64,000 nt of DNA from Sphingomonas oleivorans (GTDB lineage: Bacteria; Pseudomonadota; Alphaproteobacteria; Sphingomonadales; Sphingomonadaceae). Location: the NCBI RefSeq assembly GCF_003050615.1, contig NZ_NWBU01000018.1, positions 167,494 through 231,493 on the forward strand. Reading direction: 5' to 3'. The notes under the pieces were generated by a model. That model ran no database searches, was not told where the DNA came from, and saw only the letters and a list, made by a program, of their open reading frames with translations. The translations under genes were made by a program, and so were the position numbers. Below, piece after piece: positions 33,218 to 42,483 of this stretch. Numbering within the stretch: the stretch's first letter is position 1; each line of letters starts with the position of its first letter.

Positions 33218-34324
33218 ATGTCTGGACCGAAGCTCTTCACACCGTTCACTATTGGCAAGCTCAACCTTGCCAATCGTATCGTAGTCGCCCCTATGTGCCA
33301 GTATTCGGCATCCGACGGCTGCATGAACGACTGGCACCTCATTCACCTCGGGCGTCTTGCGCTATCTGGCGCAGCCTTGTTGACGATCGAAGCGACCGCC
33401 GTTCTTCCCGAAGGACGTATCAGCTATGCGGACGTCGGCTTGTGGAATGACCAGACCGAGAAAGCGATCGCGCGTACCATCGAGGGCGTACGTCGCTGGT
33501 TGAACATACCGATTGCGATCCAGCTTTCCCATGCTGGCCGGAAGGCCTCTGTGGAGGTGCCATGGAAGGGCGGTCGCCAATTGTCCCCGGCTGCCGCGAA
33601 TGGCTGGCAGACCGAGGGGCCTTCGACCTTGGCATTCCAACCCGAGCAAAATCCGCCGATGGCGCTTGATCGCGACGGACTGCATCGGGTCAGGGAGGCC
33701 TTCGCCACGGCTGCTCGGCGTGCGGCGCGGCTCGGGATCGATGGCGTACAGCTCCATGGTGCCCATGGCTATCTCCTCCATCAGTTCCTCTCGCCGCTCT
33801 CGAACAGGCGCGAGGATGAATATGGAGGGAGCTTGGAAAACAGAATGCGCTTCCCGCTCGAGGTCTTCGATGCCGTACGAGCGGCCTTTGCCAGCGATCG
33901 CCCCGTGACGATGCGCGTCTCCGGGACAGATTGGGTCAATGGCGGTTGGGACATCGAGCAGACGATTAGCTTTGCTCAGGAATTGGAACGACGCGGATGC
34001 TCTGCCATCCATGTCTCAAGCGGTGGCGTCCATCCCGATCAGAAGATCCCAGTCGGTCCGAGCTACCAGGTACCGCTGGCGCGCGCGGTCAAGCAGGCAA
34101 CGAATATGCCGGTAATCGCGGTCGGGCTGATCACCGGTTACGATCAGGCTGAAGCGATCATCGGCACAGGCGACGCGGATCTCATCGCGATCGCGCGCGG
34201 CATTCTCTACGATCCGCACTGGCCATGGCATGCCGCCGCTCATCTGGGTGGGCGGGTGAGGGCGCCCGACCAGTATCTCAGGTCGCAACCGCGCCAGCAC
34301 AAGCACCTCTTCGACATCGAATAG
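33218..34324 (+). CDS. Old yellow enzyme, YqjM-type NADH:flavin oxidoreductase
   Basis: A 368-residue FMN-dependent ene-reductase. The start ANRIVVAPMCQYSASDG carries the redox-sensing Cys of the YqjM (thermophilic-like) subclass. Other marks are IEATAVLPEGRIS, IQLSHAGRKAS, LHGAHGYLLHQFLSP, the substrate-site His/Asn region, the GGSLENRMRFPLEV motif, and GDADLIAIARGIL for the FMN phosphate. The in-frame extension upstream to 33101 overlaps the previous gene's tail region and is not needed. It would reduce activated C=C bonds of electrophiles such as enones or maleimides with NAD(P)H. Its place beside a catalase and chloroperoxidase-like genes suggests a role in oxidative or electrophile stress. 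Confidence 0.92.
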   Translation: MSGPKLFTPFTIGKLNLANRIVVAPMCQYSASDGCMNDWHLIHLGRLALSGAALLTIEATAVLPEGRISYADVGLWNDQTEKAIARTIEGVRRWLNIPIAIQLSHAGRKASVEVPWKGGRQLSPAAANGWQTEGPSTLAFQPEQNPPMALDRDGLHRVREAFATAARRAARLGIDGVQLHGAHGYLLHQFLSPLSNRREDEYGGSLENRMRFPLEVFDAVRAAFASDRPVTMRVSGTDWVNGGWDIEQTISFAQELERRGCSAIHVSSGGVHPDQKIPVGPSYQVPLARAVKQATNMPVIAVGLITGYDQAEAIIGTGDADLIAIARGILYDPHWPWHAAAHLGGRVRAPDQYLRSQPRQHKHLFDIE

Positions 34325-34381
34325 GAGGCCGCCACGTGACGCCGACGTCTTTCGGGCCTCGCGCCTATCTGGCCGAACAAG

Positions 34382-34403
34382 ACCCCATACCGACGTATGG
34401 GGT
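34382..34403. promoter_or_regulatory. CCCCATAC palindrome, site 1 (before kinase 1)
   Basis: ACCCCATAC, CGAC, GTATGGGGT: a perfect 9+4+9 inverted repeat, 58 bases after the old yellow enzyme stop and about 200 bases before kinase 1. The same motif recurs at 35620 and 40983, each time in front of a histidine kinase gene. It is probably the binding site of a dimeric regulator, with the FixJ-type protein at 42933 as the obvious candidate. Confidence 0.65.
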
Positions 34404-34604
34404 AACCGGTCCTCAGTCAGGGGAAGAAGCGAACGTCCGTTCGGTTGGAGACGGGCGTCCTGTGCCGTAACCCATTGGGCCACGGGGTATCGCGTCTGTG
34501 GTTCGACCGATTGATGCGAGGCTGGATGGCTCGAAGTGGCGCGGCGCCGTGCGTGCTTGGTTCGCAGATATATCGAAGACGGACGCTTCATGATGAGGTG
34601 CAGC

Positions 34605-35408
34605 ATGACAAGGGGCGCAAATGCGGAGCCGAGGGCTGCCGTTGAGGCCGTCCTGAATAGAGGCGTCCTCGGTTTAGGGAATCCAGGAGCGACCGGCGGC
34701 GACGCCGGGGATCAGGTCAACATGCTGGCGATGGCCGCGCATGATCTGCTCCAGCCGCTTCACTTGATGCTCCGAGCGGTGGAGGAACTGGAGCCATGTT
34801 GCAGCGATCGACCGCATCTTCGCTGCTGGCTCGACCTTGCCAAGGAGCAGGGCGCTCGACTGGCGACCGGCCTCCGAAATCTGATGCTCACGAATGAGCG
34901 CCGGCTCGGCGCTGCACGAACGGCGCCTCCGACCCCATTTTCCCTTGCCTCGATGTTTGATGAATTGGAGGCCGATTGGGCGCCCTTCGCGGTCGCGAAC
35001 GGGCTGCGATTCTCGGTCGTGAGAACGTCCGCTATGATCATCTCCGACCGTAGCCTTCTGCGCGCCGTCCTCGGCAACCTCATCGGCAATGCCATCAAAT
35101 TCACGGCCACGGGTGGTATCGTCCTTGGCGTTCGTCGTCGTGGACATGTCATCAGGATCGACGTCGTCGATACGGGCTGCGGCATCGACGCCGACGACCA
35201 GCAGCGGATTTTCGATCCCTTCTATCAGTCCGAGCCCGACAGGCGTGGAGCAGGGCTTGGCCTGGCCTTCGTACGTTCCGCCTGTCGAGAGCTCGACTAT
35301 GGCGTGGAATGCAGGTCGGTGGCCGGCGTGGGCAGTCGTTTTTCGATCTGCGTCCCGATCCTGCCGCTGGCCGGCCCGGGAATGATCCGCATCGCCGCTG
35401 GCGGGTAA
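34605..35408 (+). CDS. Histidine kinase lacking a sensor domain (kinase 1)
   Basis: About 267 residues. It contains only a dimerisation/phosphoacceptor helix (MAAHDLLQPLHLMLRAVEEL, with the likely phospho-His in AAHD) and a HATPase domain: N-box LRAVLGNLIGNAIKFTATG, DTGCGIDADDQQRIFDPFYQ (G1/F-box), and GAGLGLAFVRSACRELDYGV (G2). There is no membrane segment or PAS domain, so it may be a cytoplasmic partner activated by protein contact. ATG 34605 has GAGG six bases upstream; ATGs at 34590 and 34593 are in frame. It follows palindrome site 1. The HATPase part resembles the C-termini of hybrid kinases of the PAS/GGDEF-less type. Confidence 0.75.
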   Translation: MTRGANAEPRAAVEAVLNRGVLGLGNPGATGGDAGDQVNMLAMAAHDLLQPLHLMLRAVEELEPCCSDRPHLRCWLDLAKEQGARLATGLRNLMLTNERRLGAARTAPPTPFSLASMFDELEADWAPFAVANGLRFSVVRTSAMIISDRSLLRAVLGNLIGNAIKFTATGGIVLGVRRRGHVIRIDVVDTGCGIDADDQQRIFDPFYQSEPDRRGAGLGLAFVRSACRELDYGVECRSVAGVGSRFSICVPILPLAGPGMIRIAAGG

Positions 35409-35619
35409 AGATCGGAAAAGCACGTTCGCGATGCATCCGCGCCCGTACAGGATTGGTTGTCTACCCGCACATTCCGACAGGGAGGGACGAGCCGGCTTTC
35501 CCCGATCGTCTGCGCCACTGGCCCGGGCTGATGGCGGACCGGATCCCAGCATTGACTGGAGCAGCCGAGCGGGATGATCGGTGACGCACGCAACGGCACA
35601 TAACCTCAGAGACATGGCC

Positions 35620-35641
35620 GCCCCATACATTGGTATAGGGT
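35620..35641. promoter_or_regulatory. CCCCATAC palindrome, site 2 (before kinase 2)
   Basis: CCCCATAC, ATTG, GTATAGGG followed by T: the same inverted repeat as site 1 with one mismatch in the right arm. It lies about 100 bases upstream of kinase 2. The surrounding gap 35409-35742 shows no gene and no other strong signal. Confidence 0.6.
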
Positions 35642-35742
35642 CCGGACTTCGACGGCGACTTCGCCGGAGAGCCTGATATCCACGGCAACCATGATTGTGC
35701 GGGACCATGAGTGGTTATGATCAGTTTCTCGGCTGAGCGGCT

Positions 35743-37335
35743 ATGACCGTTCAGCCTCAACGCGACGCTCATGCATATCCGGCGACCGTGGAACCGGTCG
35801 TCGAGACCGCATCCGGACGATCCCGATCGTGGTTGCTGCGGACACCGCAGATTGGGCATGTCGCCGGTGGGATATTGGCGCTCGCCATCACCATCGCCGA
35901 CATCGTGACGCCGATCGATCTCGAACTCGCGCCACTCTATGTCCTGGCACCGATCGCGGCCGGGGTCGGCGGGGCCGGCGAACGCGGGGTCTGGGTTTGG
36001 ACGGTTATCTGCATAGCCGGTGCAATGCTGCGCTTCACCGGCCTGGGAGATCCGACCCTTGATCGTGGCTCGATACATGCCTTGGGCGTATCCGTGTCGA
36101 CCCTCCTGACCGTCGGGTTCATGGTAGGTCGACGGGCTCGCGCAAACGCACAGCAGCTGTCCGAGCGGCGATATCGACGCATGTTCGACACGCTTGCGGT
36201 CGCGATCTGGGAGCACGACATGCGGCCCGTCAAACGGGCGACCGAACGTCTGCGAGCGGCGGGCGTTTCGGATGTCCGGGCCTATGTGGCCGAGCATCCC
36301 GAGTTCGTGAAAGAGGTCCGGCGGTCCGTCAGGATCACCGACGTCAATGAAACGGCCCTGCGTATGATGGGCGTCCGGAGCAAGGCGGAATTCTTCCAGA
36401 ATCTCAGTGACTTCCTTCCCGAGGAAGACCAAAGCTTCGCCAAGTGCATCATCGCGGTCGACGAGGGGCATCCGACCTTTGCTTCTGAAACGCGTGTTCG
36501 CGCCAAGTCGGGAGAGCTGATTCCGATTATGGTGGCACTGAGCTTTCCGGCCTGCTCGGGTCTCGACAGGATCACCGGCAGCATCATGGACATCCGCGAG
36601 AAGTTACGTCTCGAGGCGGCGCTGGATCGGACGCGACAGGAACTTGATGAGGCTCTGAGAGCCGCCAGCTTGACGGAGCTGACCGCCTCGATCGCACATG
36701 AGGTCGGCCAGCCCTTGTCGGCGCTGACCGGTTACGCTCATGCGTGCCGGCGGTATATAAATCGCGAGCCTCCCGACTTGGTGGCATCGCGGGAGCTCAT
36801 CGAGGACATCATGACAGCCGCTTCGCGGGCAAGCGAGGTCGTGCGGCATGTCCGTCGAATGCTGGACAAATCCGAACCGGAACTGATGGAGATCCATCTC
36901 GACCCAATCGTGGCCGAAGCCGTCCACCTCACTTCGCGGGAGGCGGCCGATACTGGCATCACGCTAATCTCGGATCTCAACGCACAGGGTGCTTCGATCC
37001 GAGGCGATCGGGTGCTGTTGCAACAGGTCGTCATCAACCTTCTTCGCAATGCGATCCAAGCGACGGTTTCCGCCGGACGAGCCAAACCCTGCATAGCCAT
37101 TTCTACAATGGTGCTCGATGACGGCATTGCCCTCGAGGTGAAGGATGATGGCCGAGGTTTTTCGGAAGAGGCGCACGAAAAAGCCTTCACGGCCTTTTTC
37201 ACCACCAAGTCGCACGGGATGGGCCTTGGCTTGTCGATCAGCAGGTCGGCCATCGAAATGCACCGGGGAGAGATCTGGATTTCCGGCAACGGCGCCGATG
37301 GCGCCACGATCAGGGTCGAGCTGCCTCGCGCCTGA
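35743..37335 (+). CDS. Membrane-bound PAS histidine kinase, FixL-like output (kinase 2)
   Basis: 530 residues. Three or four N-terminal hydrophobic segments (VAGGILALAITIADIVTPID, LYVLAPIAAGVG, VWVWTVICIAGAML, GVSVSTLLTVGFMVG) are followed by a PAS domain (RYRRMFDTLAVAIWEHDM through RITGSIMDIREKLR). The kinase core has an H-box ELTASIAHEVGQPLSALTGY, N-box VVINLLRNAIQA, a DDGRGF G1 box and a GMGLGLSISRSAIEMHRGEI G2 box. The core is of the FixL/DctB type. No heme-pocket call can be made for the PAS domain. It sits downstream of palindrome site 2 and probably feeds the FixJ-type regulator encoded 6 kb away. Confidence 0.88.
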   Translation: MTVQPQRDAHAYPATVEPVVETASGRSRSWLLRTPQIGHVAGGILALAITIADIVTPIDLELAPLYVLAPIAAGVGGAGERGVWVWTVICIAGAMLRFTGLGDPTLDRGSIHALGVSVSTLLTVGFMVGRRARANAQQLSERRYRRMFDTLAVAIWEHDMRPVKRATERLRAAGVSDVRAYVAEHPEFVKEVRRSVRITDVNETALRMMGVRSKAEFFQNLSDFLPEEDQSFAKCIIAVDEGHPTFASETRVRAKSGELIPIMVALSFPACSGLDRITGSIMDIREKLRLEAALDRTRQELDEALRAASLTELTASIAHEVGQPLSALTGYAHACRRYINREPPDLVASRELIEDIMTAASRASEVVRHVRRMLDKSEPELMEIHLDPIVAEAVHLTSREAADTGITLISDLNAQGASIRGDRVLLQQVVINLLRNAIQATVSAGRAKPCIAISTMVLDDGIALEVKDDGRGFSEEAHEKAFTAFFTTKSHGMGLGLSISRSAIEMHRGEIWISGNGADGATIRVELPRA

Positions 37336-37451
37336 CCATATATGGCGCAGAACTCTCCAAAGCAGGCGCCTAATCGACAATCCCGCAGGGACTCGAACCC
37401 TTATCCGGACCAGACCGGCAGCTGGCCGGCAACGACCGCGCGAGGACCGTC

Positions 37452-38081
37452 ATGACCGCAGACCCGAAGCTTCTCCTGCCCGGAGATTGTGCACTTCTCC
37501 TGGTCGACCAGCAGGCCGGCCTCGCATTCGGCGTCGGCTCGATCGATCGTCAAACGCTCCTCAACAATAGCGTCGCCCTCGCCAAGACCGCCAAGACCTT
37601 TGGCGTACCCGTCATTGCCTCGACGTCCGCGACAAAGGTTTATAGCGGTCCTCTTATGCCTGCCATCCAGGCCGTCCTGCCCGACGTGCAACCGATCGAC
37701 CGGCGCAGCATGAATGTCTGGGAGGACGAGACGGTACGCGAGGCGATCCTCGCAACCGGGCGTCGTCGTCTGCTCGTCTCCGGCCTCCTCACCGAAGCCT
37801 GTGTCACCTTCGCCGTGCTCTCAGCATTGGCCGAAGGATTGGAGGTATTCGTCGTCGCGGACACGTGCGGTGGTCTTACTGTCGAAGGACATCAGCTGGC
37901 CCTGCGGCGCATGGAGGCTGCGGGTGCCATCCCGACGTCCTGGATCCAGGTCCTGCTGGAACTGCAACGCGATTGGACACGGCGGGCTACCTATGATGAG
38001 GCCCGCGCCATCGTCGAAGCCCATGGTGGCGGATATGGGATCGGGCTCGCCTACGCGCGCGACATGATCCACCCATCCTGA
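37452..38081 (+). CDS. Isochorismatase-family (cysteine hydrolase) protein
   Basis: A 209-residue cysteine hydrolase of the YcaC-like branch. It has the Asp in CALLLVDQQAGLAFGVGS, a mid-sequence Lys (TSATKVYSG) and the catalytic Cys in SGLLTEACVTFAVLSAL, in the order expected for the Asp-Lys-Cys triad. The C-terminal SWIQVLLELQRDWTRRATYD is a familiar tail of the YcaC-like hydrolases. Starts at ATG 37452. It follows kinase 2 by 117 bases and may be co-transcribed or have its own promoter. Substrates of this branch are largely unknown, so isochorismate itself is unlikely. Confidence 0.85.
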   Translation: MTADPKLLLPGDCALLLVDQQAGLAFGVGSIDRQTLLNNSVALAKTAKTFGVPVIASTSATKVYSGPLMPAIQAVLPDVQPIDRRSMNVWEDETVREAILATGRRRLLVSGLLTEACVTFAVLSALAEGLEVFVVADTCGGLTVEGHQLALRRMEAAGAIPTSWIQVLLELQRDWTRRATYDEARAIVEAHGGGYGIGLAYARDMIHPS

Positions 38082-38102
38082 ACCCTCGCGATAAAGGCAG
38101 CG

Positions 38103-38284
38103 AGGCTCGAGGCGTTCACCGCTGGCGTGGGATCATCATTACGATCATGCTCCTGAACCTCAGGGTTCCGGACGGATTTGGCTTTTCGGCGCTCAGGGAA
38201 AGTGCTCCGCTGCTGATCGCCTATATCCTCAGCTATGTGAATGTCGGGCTCTACTGGAACAATCATCGCCATTTCTTCCAGGCG
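38103..38284 (+). pseudogene. Frameshifted N-terminal fragment of a TMEM175/DUF1211 channel
   Basis: The first piece, RLEAFTAGV (38103-38129), and the second, in another frame, IIITIMLLNLRVPDG, then LLIAYILSYVNVGLYWNNHR and HFFQA, are together the first two helices of bacterial TMEM175-type potassium channels (usual RLEAFSDGVIAIIITIM and SYVNVGIYWNNHHH). A small indel after GV and loss of everything after HFFQA make it a dead gene. The remaining bases to the terminator at 38365 are unrelated. Confidence 0.7.
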
Positions 38285-38364
38285 CCCAGCCGGATCGCAC
38301 GCCGCGCTTGCCTTCCAAGGCCGGCCGCCGACAAGACGGCGATGCGGTGTGCGGGAACGGAAAA

Positions 38365-38386
38365 GGGGCGGCCGTCGGGCCGCCCC
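38365..38386 (-). terminator. Rho-independent terminator of the catalase gene
   Basis: GGGGCGGCC (38365-38373), a 4-base loop, and GGCCGCCCC (38378-38386) give a perfect 9-bp stem. On the minus strand it is followed by TTTTCC, as expected for intrinsic termination after the catalase stop at 38437. Confidence 0.8.
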
Positions 38387-38436
38387 TCCTTCATTTCGGA
38401 ATAGGCCTGCCGGGTCAGCTCGTCAGGCCCGTCCGA

Positions 38437-39888
38437 TCATTCGGCAGCCTCGACAATGTCGAGGCCTAGCGCCTGTGCGATGCCGGCCCCATAGGCAGGG
38501 TCAGCTCTGGTGCAATTGGCAACATGGCGCTCCTGCACTTCGCGGCTCGCTCCACCGATCTGAGCCGCCGTATTCTGAAACAGAAGCTCGCGCTGTTTCT
38601 CCGTCATCATCCGGAACAGCTTGCCCGGCTGTTCCCAATGGTCGTCGTCAACACGATGGTCCCAATGCCGTGCGTCGCCTTTCAGAGCCAGGGGCGGCTC
38701 GGAAGACATGGGGTCATCCGCCCATTCACCGTGCCGGTTGGGATAATAGGGCGTCGTGCCGCCCAGATTGCCATCCACCCGCATCGCGCCGTCGCGATGA
38801 TAGCTGTGGAAAGGGCAGCGAGGAGCATTTACCGGGATCTGGTTGAAGTTGACACCCAGCCTGTAGCGCTGGGCATCTCCATAGGAAAACAGGCGCGCCT
38901 GAAGCATCTTGTCTGGCGAGAATCCGATGCCCGGCACGATGTTGGCGGGGGAGAAGGCGGCCTGCTCAACCTCCGCGAAATAATTGTCCGGATTGCGGTT
39001 GAGCTCGAACTCTCCAACTTCGATCAACGGATAGTCGGCCTTGGGCCAGACTTTCGTCAGATCGAAAGGGTTATGCCGATGGCTTCGTGCCTGATCTTCG
39101 GTCATGACCTGGATAAAGAGGGTCCACTTCGGATAGTCGCCGCGTTCGATCGCCTCATACAGATCGCGGCCATGCGTCTCCCGATCTCGACCGATCGATG
39201 CTTCCGCCTCCGCATCGGTGAGGTTCTCGATGCCCTGCTGGCAGCGGAAATGGAACTTCACCCAGACGCGCTCATTGGCCGCGTTGATCATGGAGAAGGT
39301 GTGGCTGCCGAAGCCGTGCATGTGGCGGTAGGTCTTCGGGATACCGCGTTCGGACATGACGATCGTGACCTGGTGCAGGGCTTCCGGCAGCAAGGTCCAG
39401 AAGTCCCAATTATTGTCCGGTGAGCGCAGCCCAGTACGAGGATCCCGCTTGATCGCGTGGTTCAGGTCTGGAAAGCGGAGTGGATCCCGGAAGAAGAACA
39501 CAGGCGTGTTGTTCCCGACAATATCCCAGTTGCCCTCATCCGTGTAGAATTTGACCGCGAATCCGCGAATATCGCGCTCGGCATCCGCCGCGCCACGTTC
39601 GCCTGCGACGGTCGAAAAGCGGATGAAGATATCGGTCTTCTTGCCGATCTGGCTGAAGACGGACGCTTTCGTGTAGGCGGTTATATCGTGCGTGACCGTA
39701 AAGGTCCCGTAAGCACCGGATCCCTTGGCATGCATGCGCCGCTCGGGGATCACTTCACGATCGAAGTGGGCGAGTTTCTCGATCAACCAGATGTCCTGGA
39801 GCAAGGCCGGTCCGCGCGGACCGGCGGTGAGGATGTTGAGGTTGTCGGAGACGGGCGCACCCGTGCGATGGGTCAGCTTTTTCGTCAT
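38437..39888 (-). CDS. katA: Monofunctional heme catalase (small-subunit, KatA type)
   Basis: A 483-residue catalase that breaks down hydrogen peroxide. All landmarks are visible: the distal His in [18 protein letters not shown], the Asn in [15 protein letters not shown], and the proximal heme Tyr motif [14 protein letters not shown]. The length fits clade 3 small-subunit enzymes. The frame stays open back to 40359, but ATG 39888 has AGGAG seven bases upstream and starts the normal N-terminus ([16 protein letters not shown]). A strong terminator follows the gene. No signal peptide is seen. The 420-base upstream region is shared with the convergent-oriented AraC gene, and a 7+2+7 palindrome lies in it. 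Confidence 0.95.
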   Translation of the reverse strand: MTKKLTHRTGAPVSDNLNILTAGPRGPALLQDIWLIEKLAHFDREVIPERRMHAKGSGAYGTFTVTHDITAYTKASVFSQIGKKTDIFIRFSTVAGERGAADAERDIRGFAVKFYTDEGNWDIVGNNTPVFFFRDPLRFPDLNHAIKRDPRTGLRSPDNNWDFWTLLPEALHQVTIVMSERGIPKTYRHMHGFGSHTFSMINAANERVWVKFHFRCQQGIENLTDAEAEASIGRDRETHGRDLYEAIERGDYPKWTLFIQVMTEDQARSHRHNPFDLTKVWPKADYPLIEVGEFELNRNPDNYFAEVEQAAFSPANIVPGIGFSPDKMLQARLFSYGDAQRYRLGVNFNQIPVNAPRCPFHSYHRDGAMRVDGNLGGTTPYYPNRHGEWADDPMSSEPPLALKGDARHWDHRVDDDHWEQPGKLFRMMTEKQRELLFQNTAAQIGGASREVQERHVANCTRADPAYGAGIAQALGLDIVEAAE

Positions 39889-40108
39889 GGCAATGCTCCT
39901 GGATGGTGGGCGAGGGATGGTTGGTACGGTCGACCGGGCCGGGGCACGACGTCGCGGTGGGCAACGGAGGGACGGTCTGATACCTGACGGCATGTGCCTG
40001 GATGTGCGCGGATGGACCGATGCCGGCTCCTGCCGAGCTCCCCACCGACGGACCGACAATGTGGTTTTCTGTTCAACTCTGCGCAAAAAACGCCAAGACT
40101 TTTCGGAC

Positions 40109-40124
40109 CAATTGCGGGCAATTG
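40109..40124. promoter_or_regulatory. Palindrome upstream of catalase gene
   Basis: CAATTGC, GG, GCAATTG: a perfect 7+2+7 inverted repeat about 220 bases upstream of the catalase ATG and 180 bases past the AraC stop. A regulator site is possible, but nothing ties it to a known family. The rest of 39889-40306 shows no gene. Confidence 0.35.
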
Positions 40125-40306
40125 TGAGCAGTATCCGCCAATCGCATGGGGCGCTTTCTTGAAACCGATCATCTCCTCCAACCCTGGCAAGACCGGAGAC
40201 CCAGATGGCGCCACGGCCTCGGGACCAAGCTCGCGCGCGAGCTGCAGGATCCCGAGCGGATGGGATTGGACGAAACCCATTCGCGGCATCCCGCATCGAC
40301 CGGAAT

Positions 40307-40879
40307 TCAGGCCGCCTGCCGCCACTTACGCCGCCAGTTGAGAGGGGTATCGCCGACATGCTGACGGAACAGTCGCGTCAGATGGGCCTGGTCGGTCAGC
40401 CCACAGGCGCAAGCGATCTGACTCAACGTCTCGCTGGTCGTGAGCATCAGCATTTTCGCACGCTCCAGACGGCGTCGAACGATGTGGGTGTGAGGGGTCT
40501 CGCCGATGCTTGTCTTGAACGCGCGGCAGAAGTGGCCACTGCTCAGGCGGGCGATCTCCGCCAGTGTTTCGACATGGATCGTATCCGACAGATTGGCCTC
40601 GATATGTGCCGCGACCAGGCGAATCTGCCAGGTCGCAAGTCCTCCCCGAACGGGCCCGTCCACGGAAACGGGGCGGAGGCGGATGCTGGCCCGGCTTCCT
40701 TCGGGATCGCAGCCCTCGATCAACAGCGCGATCTGGCGAAGGCAGGCACGTGCCAGCGCCGGATCGCCTTCGATCGCCTCGTCGGCGTCAGCGACCAGTT
40801 TTGCCGCGAGGGGGAGGGGAAACACCGCATGCGCGGGGGGGACCTCCTGAGTTCTCTGGCAGACGGGCGTGACCTTCAT
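40307..40879 (-). CDS. AraC-family transcriptional regulator (short form)
   Basis: A 190-residue regulator whose C-terminal 100 residues are a clear AraC DNA-binding domain: [20 protein letters not shown], then [20 protein letters not shown] and the second [23 protein letters not shown]. The N-terminal about 90 residues lack a cupin sensor and look helical, so ligand sensing is not obvious. It is divergent from kinase 3, and palindrome site 3 lies between them. It follows the catalase promoter region in the same orientation as the catalase gene, so it could regulate catalase or be part of the signalling network. Confidence 0.85.
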   Translation of the reverse strand: MKVTPVCQRTQEVPPAHAVFPLPLAAKLVADADEAIEGDPALARACLRQIALLIEGCDPEGSRASIRLRPVSVDGPVRGGLATWQIRLVAAHIEANLSDTIHVETLAEIARLSSGHFCRAFKTSIGETPHTHIVRRRLERAKMLMLTTSETLSQIACACGLTDQAHLTRLFRQHVGDTPLNWRRKWRQAA

Positions 40880-40982
40880 CGGATTGTCCTCCGCTCGATT
40901 TCTCTGGCGAAAAAACTAAGGTCACGAGGCCGGCTGGGACTACCGAACACTGGTTCGCTTGTCCCATCGAAAAAGGTGTCCG

Positions 40983-41004
40983 GCCCCATACCCAGGTATG
41001 GGGT
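40983..41004. promoter_or_regulatory. CCCCATAC palindrome, site 3 (before kinase 3)
   Basis: CCCCATACC, CA, GGTATGGGG (40984-41003), flanked by G and T: a perfect 9+2+9 inverted repeat, equal to the motif at 34382 and 35620. Its centre is about 53 bases before the kinase 3 ATG, close enough to touch the promoter, and about 105 bases upstream of the divergent AraC gene. Confidence 0.65.
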
Positions 41005-41046
41005 CGCGCGGCCGGGGCGGCTCCTCTCGCTGCAGGGCGCCTGGCG

Positions 41047-42483
41047 ATGACCGCCGCATCCTCACGCCTGATCCGCTGGAGCGCGGCGATCGCGATCGCC
41101 ATGACGGCCTTCTTGGTCGATACATTCTCCCACTTCATGAGTGCGATCGCGTTCCTCTATGGGCCAGCCTTGCTGTGTGTCGCAGAGCCGTCCAGGCCAC
41201 GACAAGTCCGTGCGATCGCGGGAGTCTGTGCTGGGCTCATCCTGTTGAGCTTTGCACTGACGCACGGCGTGCACGCCGACGCGCCCGCCATCGTCCGGCT
41301 GCTGCTTTGTCTGCTCGCGCTGGCCTTGAGCGTGGGACTCATCGAGCGGATCGGCCGCGCGCGATCGGATGTCGCGGCACAAGCGCGTCTTCTTGAGGTG
41401 ACGAGCGATGCGCTCTTCGCCTTGGGAGCCGATGGGCGTGTCACCTACTGGAACCGCGCTGCGAGCGAGCTCTATGGCTGGAGTGCGCCCGAAATGATGG
41501 CAGTGGATCCCCACCAGCAGCTTCATACACGCTTTCCCACGACGATGGCTGACGCTTTGGAGGAATTGCGGCGATCTGGACGCTGGGAAGGGGAACTGGT
41601 CCAGACCTGCCGTGACGGCAGCAGCGTGACTGTCGTGGCTCGCTGGAATCTCGAACGCAGTCCGGCAGGCGAGATCAGTCGGATCGTGGAAACCCACACG
41701 GACGTCACGAAACGACGGATGACCGAAGAGGCGCTCGACAATGCGCGACGTGAAATCGAGCAAGCAATGCGCGCCGCGACCGTCGGCGAGCTGACAGCCT
41801 CGATCGCACATGAGGTCAATCAGCCCCTGCAGGCTATCAAAACCTATGCCGGCGCGCTGTCACGATGGTTGCAGCACGAACCGCCCGAGGTAGAGGAAAT
41901 TAAGCTCGCGCTGGCGGATATCGTCGCCGCCGTGAATCATGCGCAGGATGTGACTCGGTCGATTAGGAATATGATCCGCCGGGACATCACCCCGGTCTCC
42001 AGTTTCGCTATCGACCAGCTGATCACGGACGCCGTGGCGCTTCTCCGTCGAGAACGGCCCACCCATGATATCATGATCGACCTGTCACTGCAGGCGGGGG
42101 ACGCGCAGATCAGCGCAGACCGCGTCCTCATGCAGCAGGCGATCATCAATCTGCTGGTCAATTCGATTCAAGCCATGACGGGCATGGCGAATGGGCCAAG
42201 GTTGGTGACGGTTCGGAGCCTTTGCCGGGAGGGCATGGTCGAACTGGAGGTTGAAGATACTGGTCCCGGATTTCCGGCCGATATCCGTGATAGGGCGTTG
42301 GATCCTTTTGTGACGACCAAGCCGACGGGGATGGGCTTGGGCCTCGCCATCGTACGGTCGGCCGTCGAAACTCATGGCGGCGAGATCAGGCTGGAGGATA
42401 GAGCCGAGAGGAGCGGTGCGATCGTTCATATTGCGATGCCGACGGCAAGGAGGGAGACGGAAGCGACAATTCTCGTCAGCTAA
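41047..42483 (+). CDS. Membrane PAS histidine kinase, FixL-like output (kinase 3)
   Basis: 478 residues. Three or four hydrophobic segments (AAIAIAMTAFLVDTFSHFMS, AIAFLYGPALLCVAE, AIAGVCAGLILLSFALTHG, LLLCLLALALSVGLI) form a DUF4118-like membrane input. A PAS domain follows (LLEVTSDALFALGADGRVTY, WNRAASELYGW, ending TDVTKRRMTEE). The kinase core shows H-box ELTASIAHEVNQPLQAIKTY, N-box AIINLLVNSIQAM, and GMGLGLAIVRSAVETHGGEI. It is a paralogue of kinase 2 with the same architecture. Its 3' end overlaps the convergent receiver gene by 8 bases. Palindrome site 3 lies in its promoter. Confidence 0.9.
   Translation: MTAASSRLIRWSAAIAIAMTAFLVDTFSHFMSAIAFLYGPALLCVAEPSRPRQVRAIAGVCAGLILLSFALTHGVHADAPAIVRLLLCLLALALSVGLIERIGRARSDVAAQARLLEVTSDALFALGADGRVTYWNRAASELYGWSAPEMMAVDPHQQLHTRFPTTMADALEELRRSGRWEGELVQTCRDGSSVTVVARWNLERSPAGEISRIVETHTDVTKRRMTEEALDNARREIEQAMRAATVGELTASIAHEVNQPLQAIKTYAGALSRWLQHEPPEVEEIKLALADIVAAVNHAQDVTRSIRNMIRRDITPVSSFAIDQLITDAVALLRRERPTHDIMIDLSLQAGDAQISADRVLMQQAIINLLVNSIQAMTGMANGPRLVTVRSLCREGMVELEVEDTGPGFPADIRDRALDPFVTTKPTGMGLGLAIVRSAVETHGGEIRLEDRAERSGAIVHIAMPTARRETEATILVS

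Noticed and set aside
37340..37352. CCATATATGG near the end of kinase 2 as an operator
   Set aside because: A 10-base AT-centred palindrome is expected by chance, and it does not match the CCCCATAC motif.
37370..37400. tRNA-like T-arm (complement of GGACTCGAACCC) before the isochorismatase-like gene
   Set aside because: Only the T-loop sequence fits; no acceptor, D or anticodon arm can be drawn around it, so it is taken as chance.
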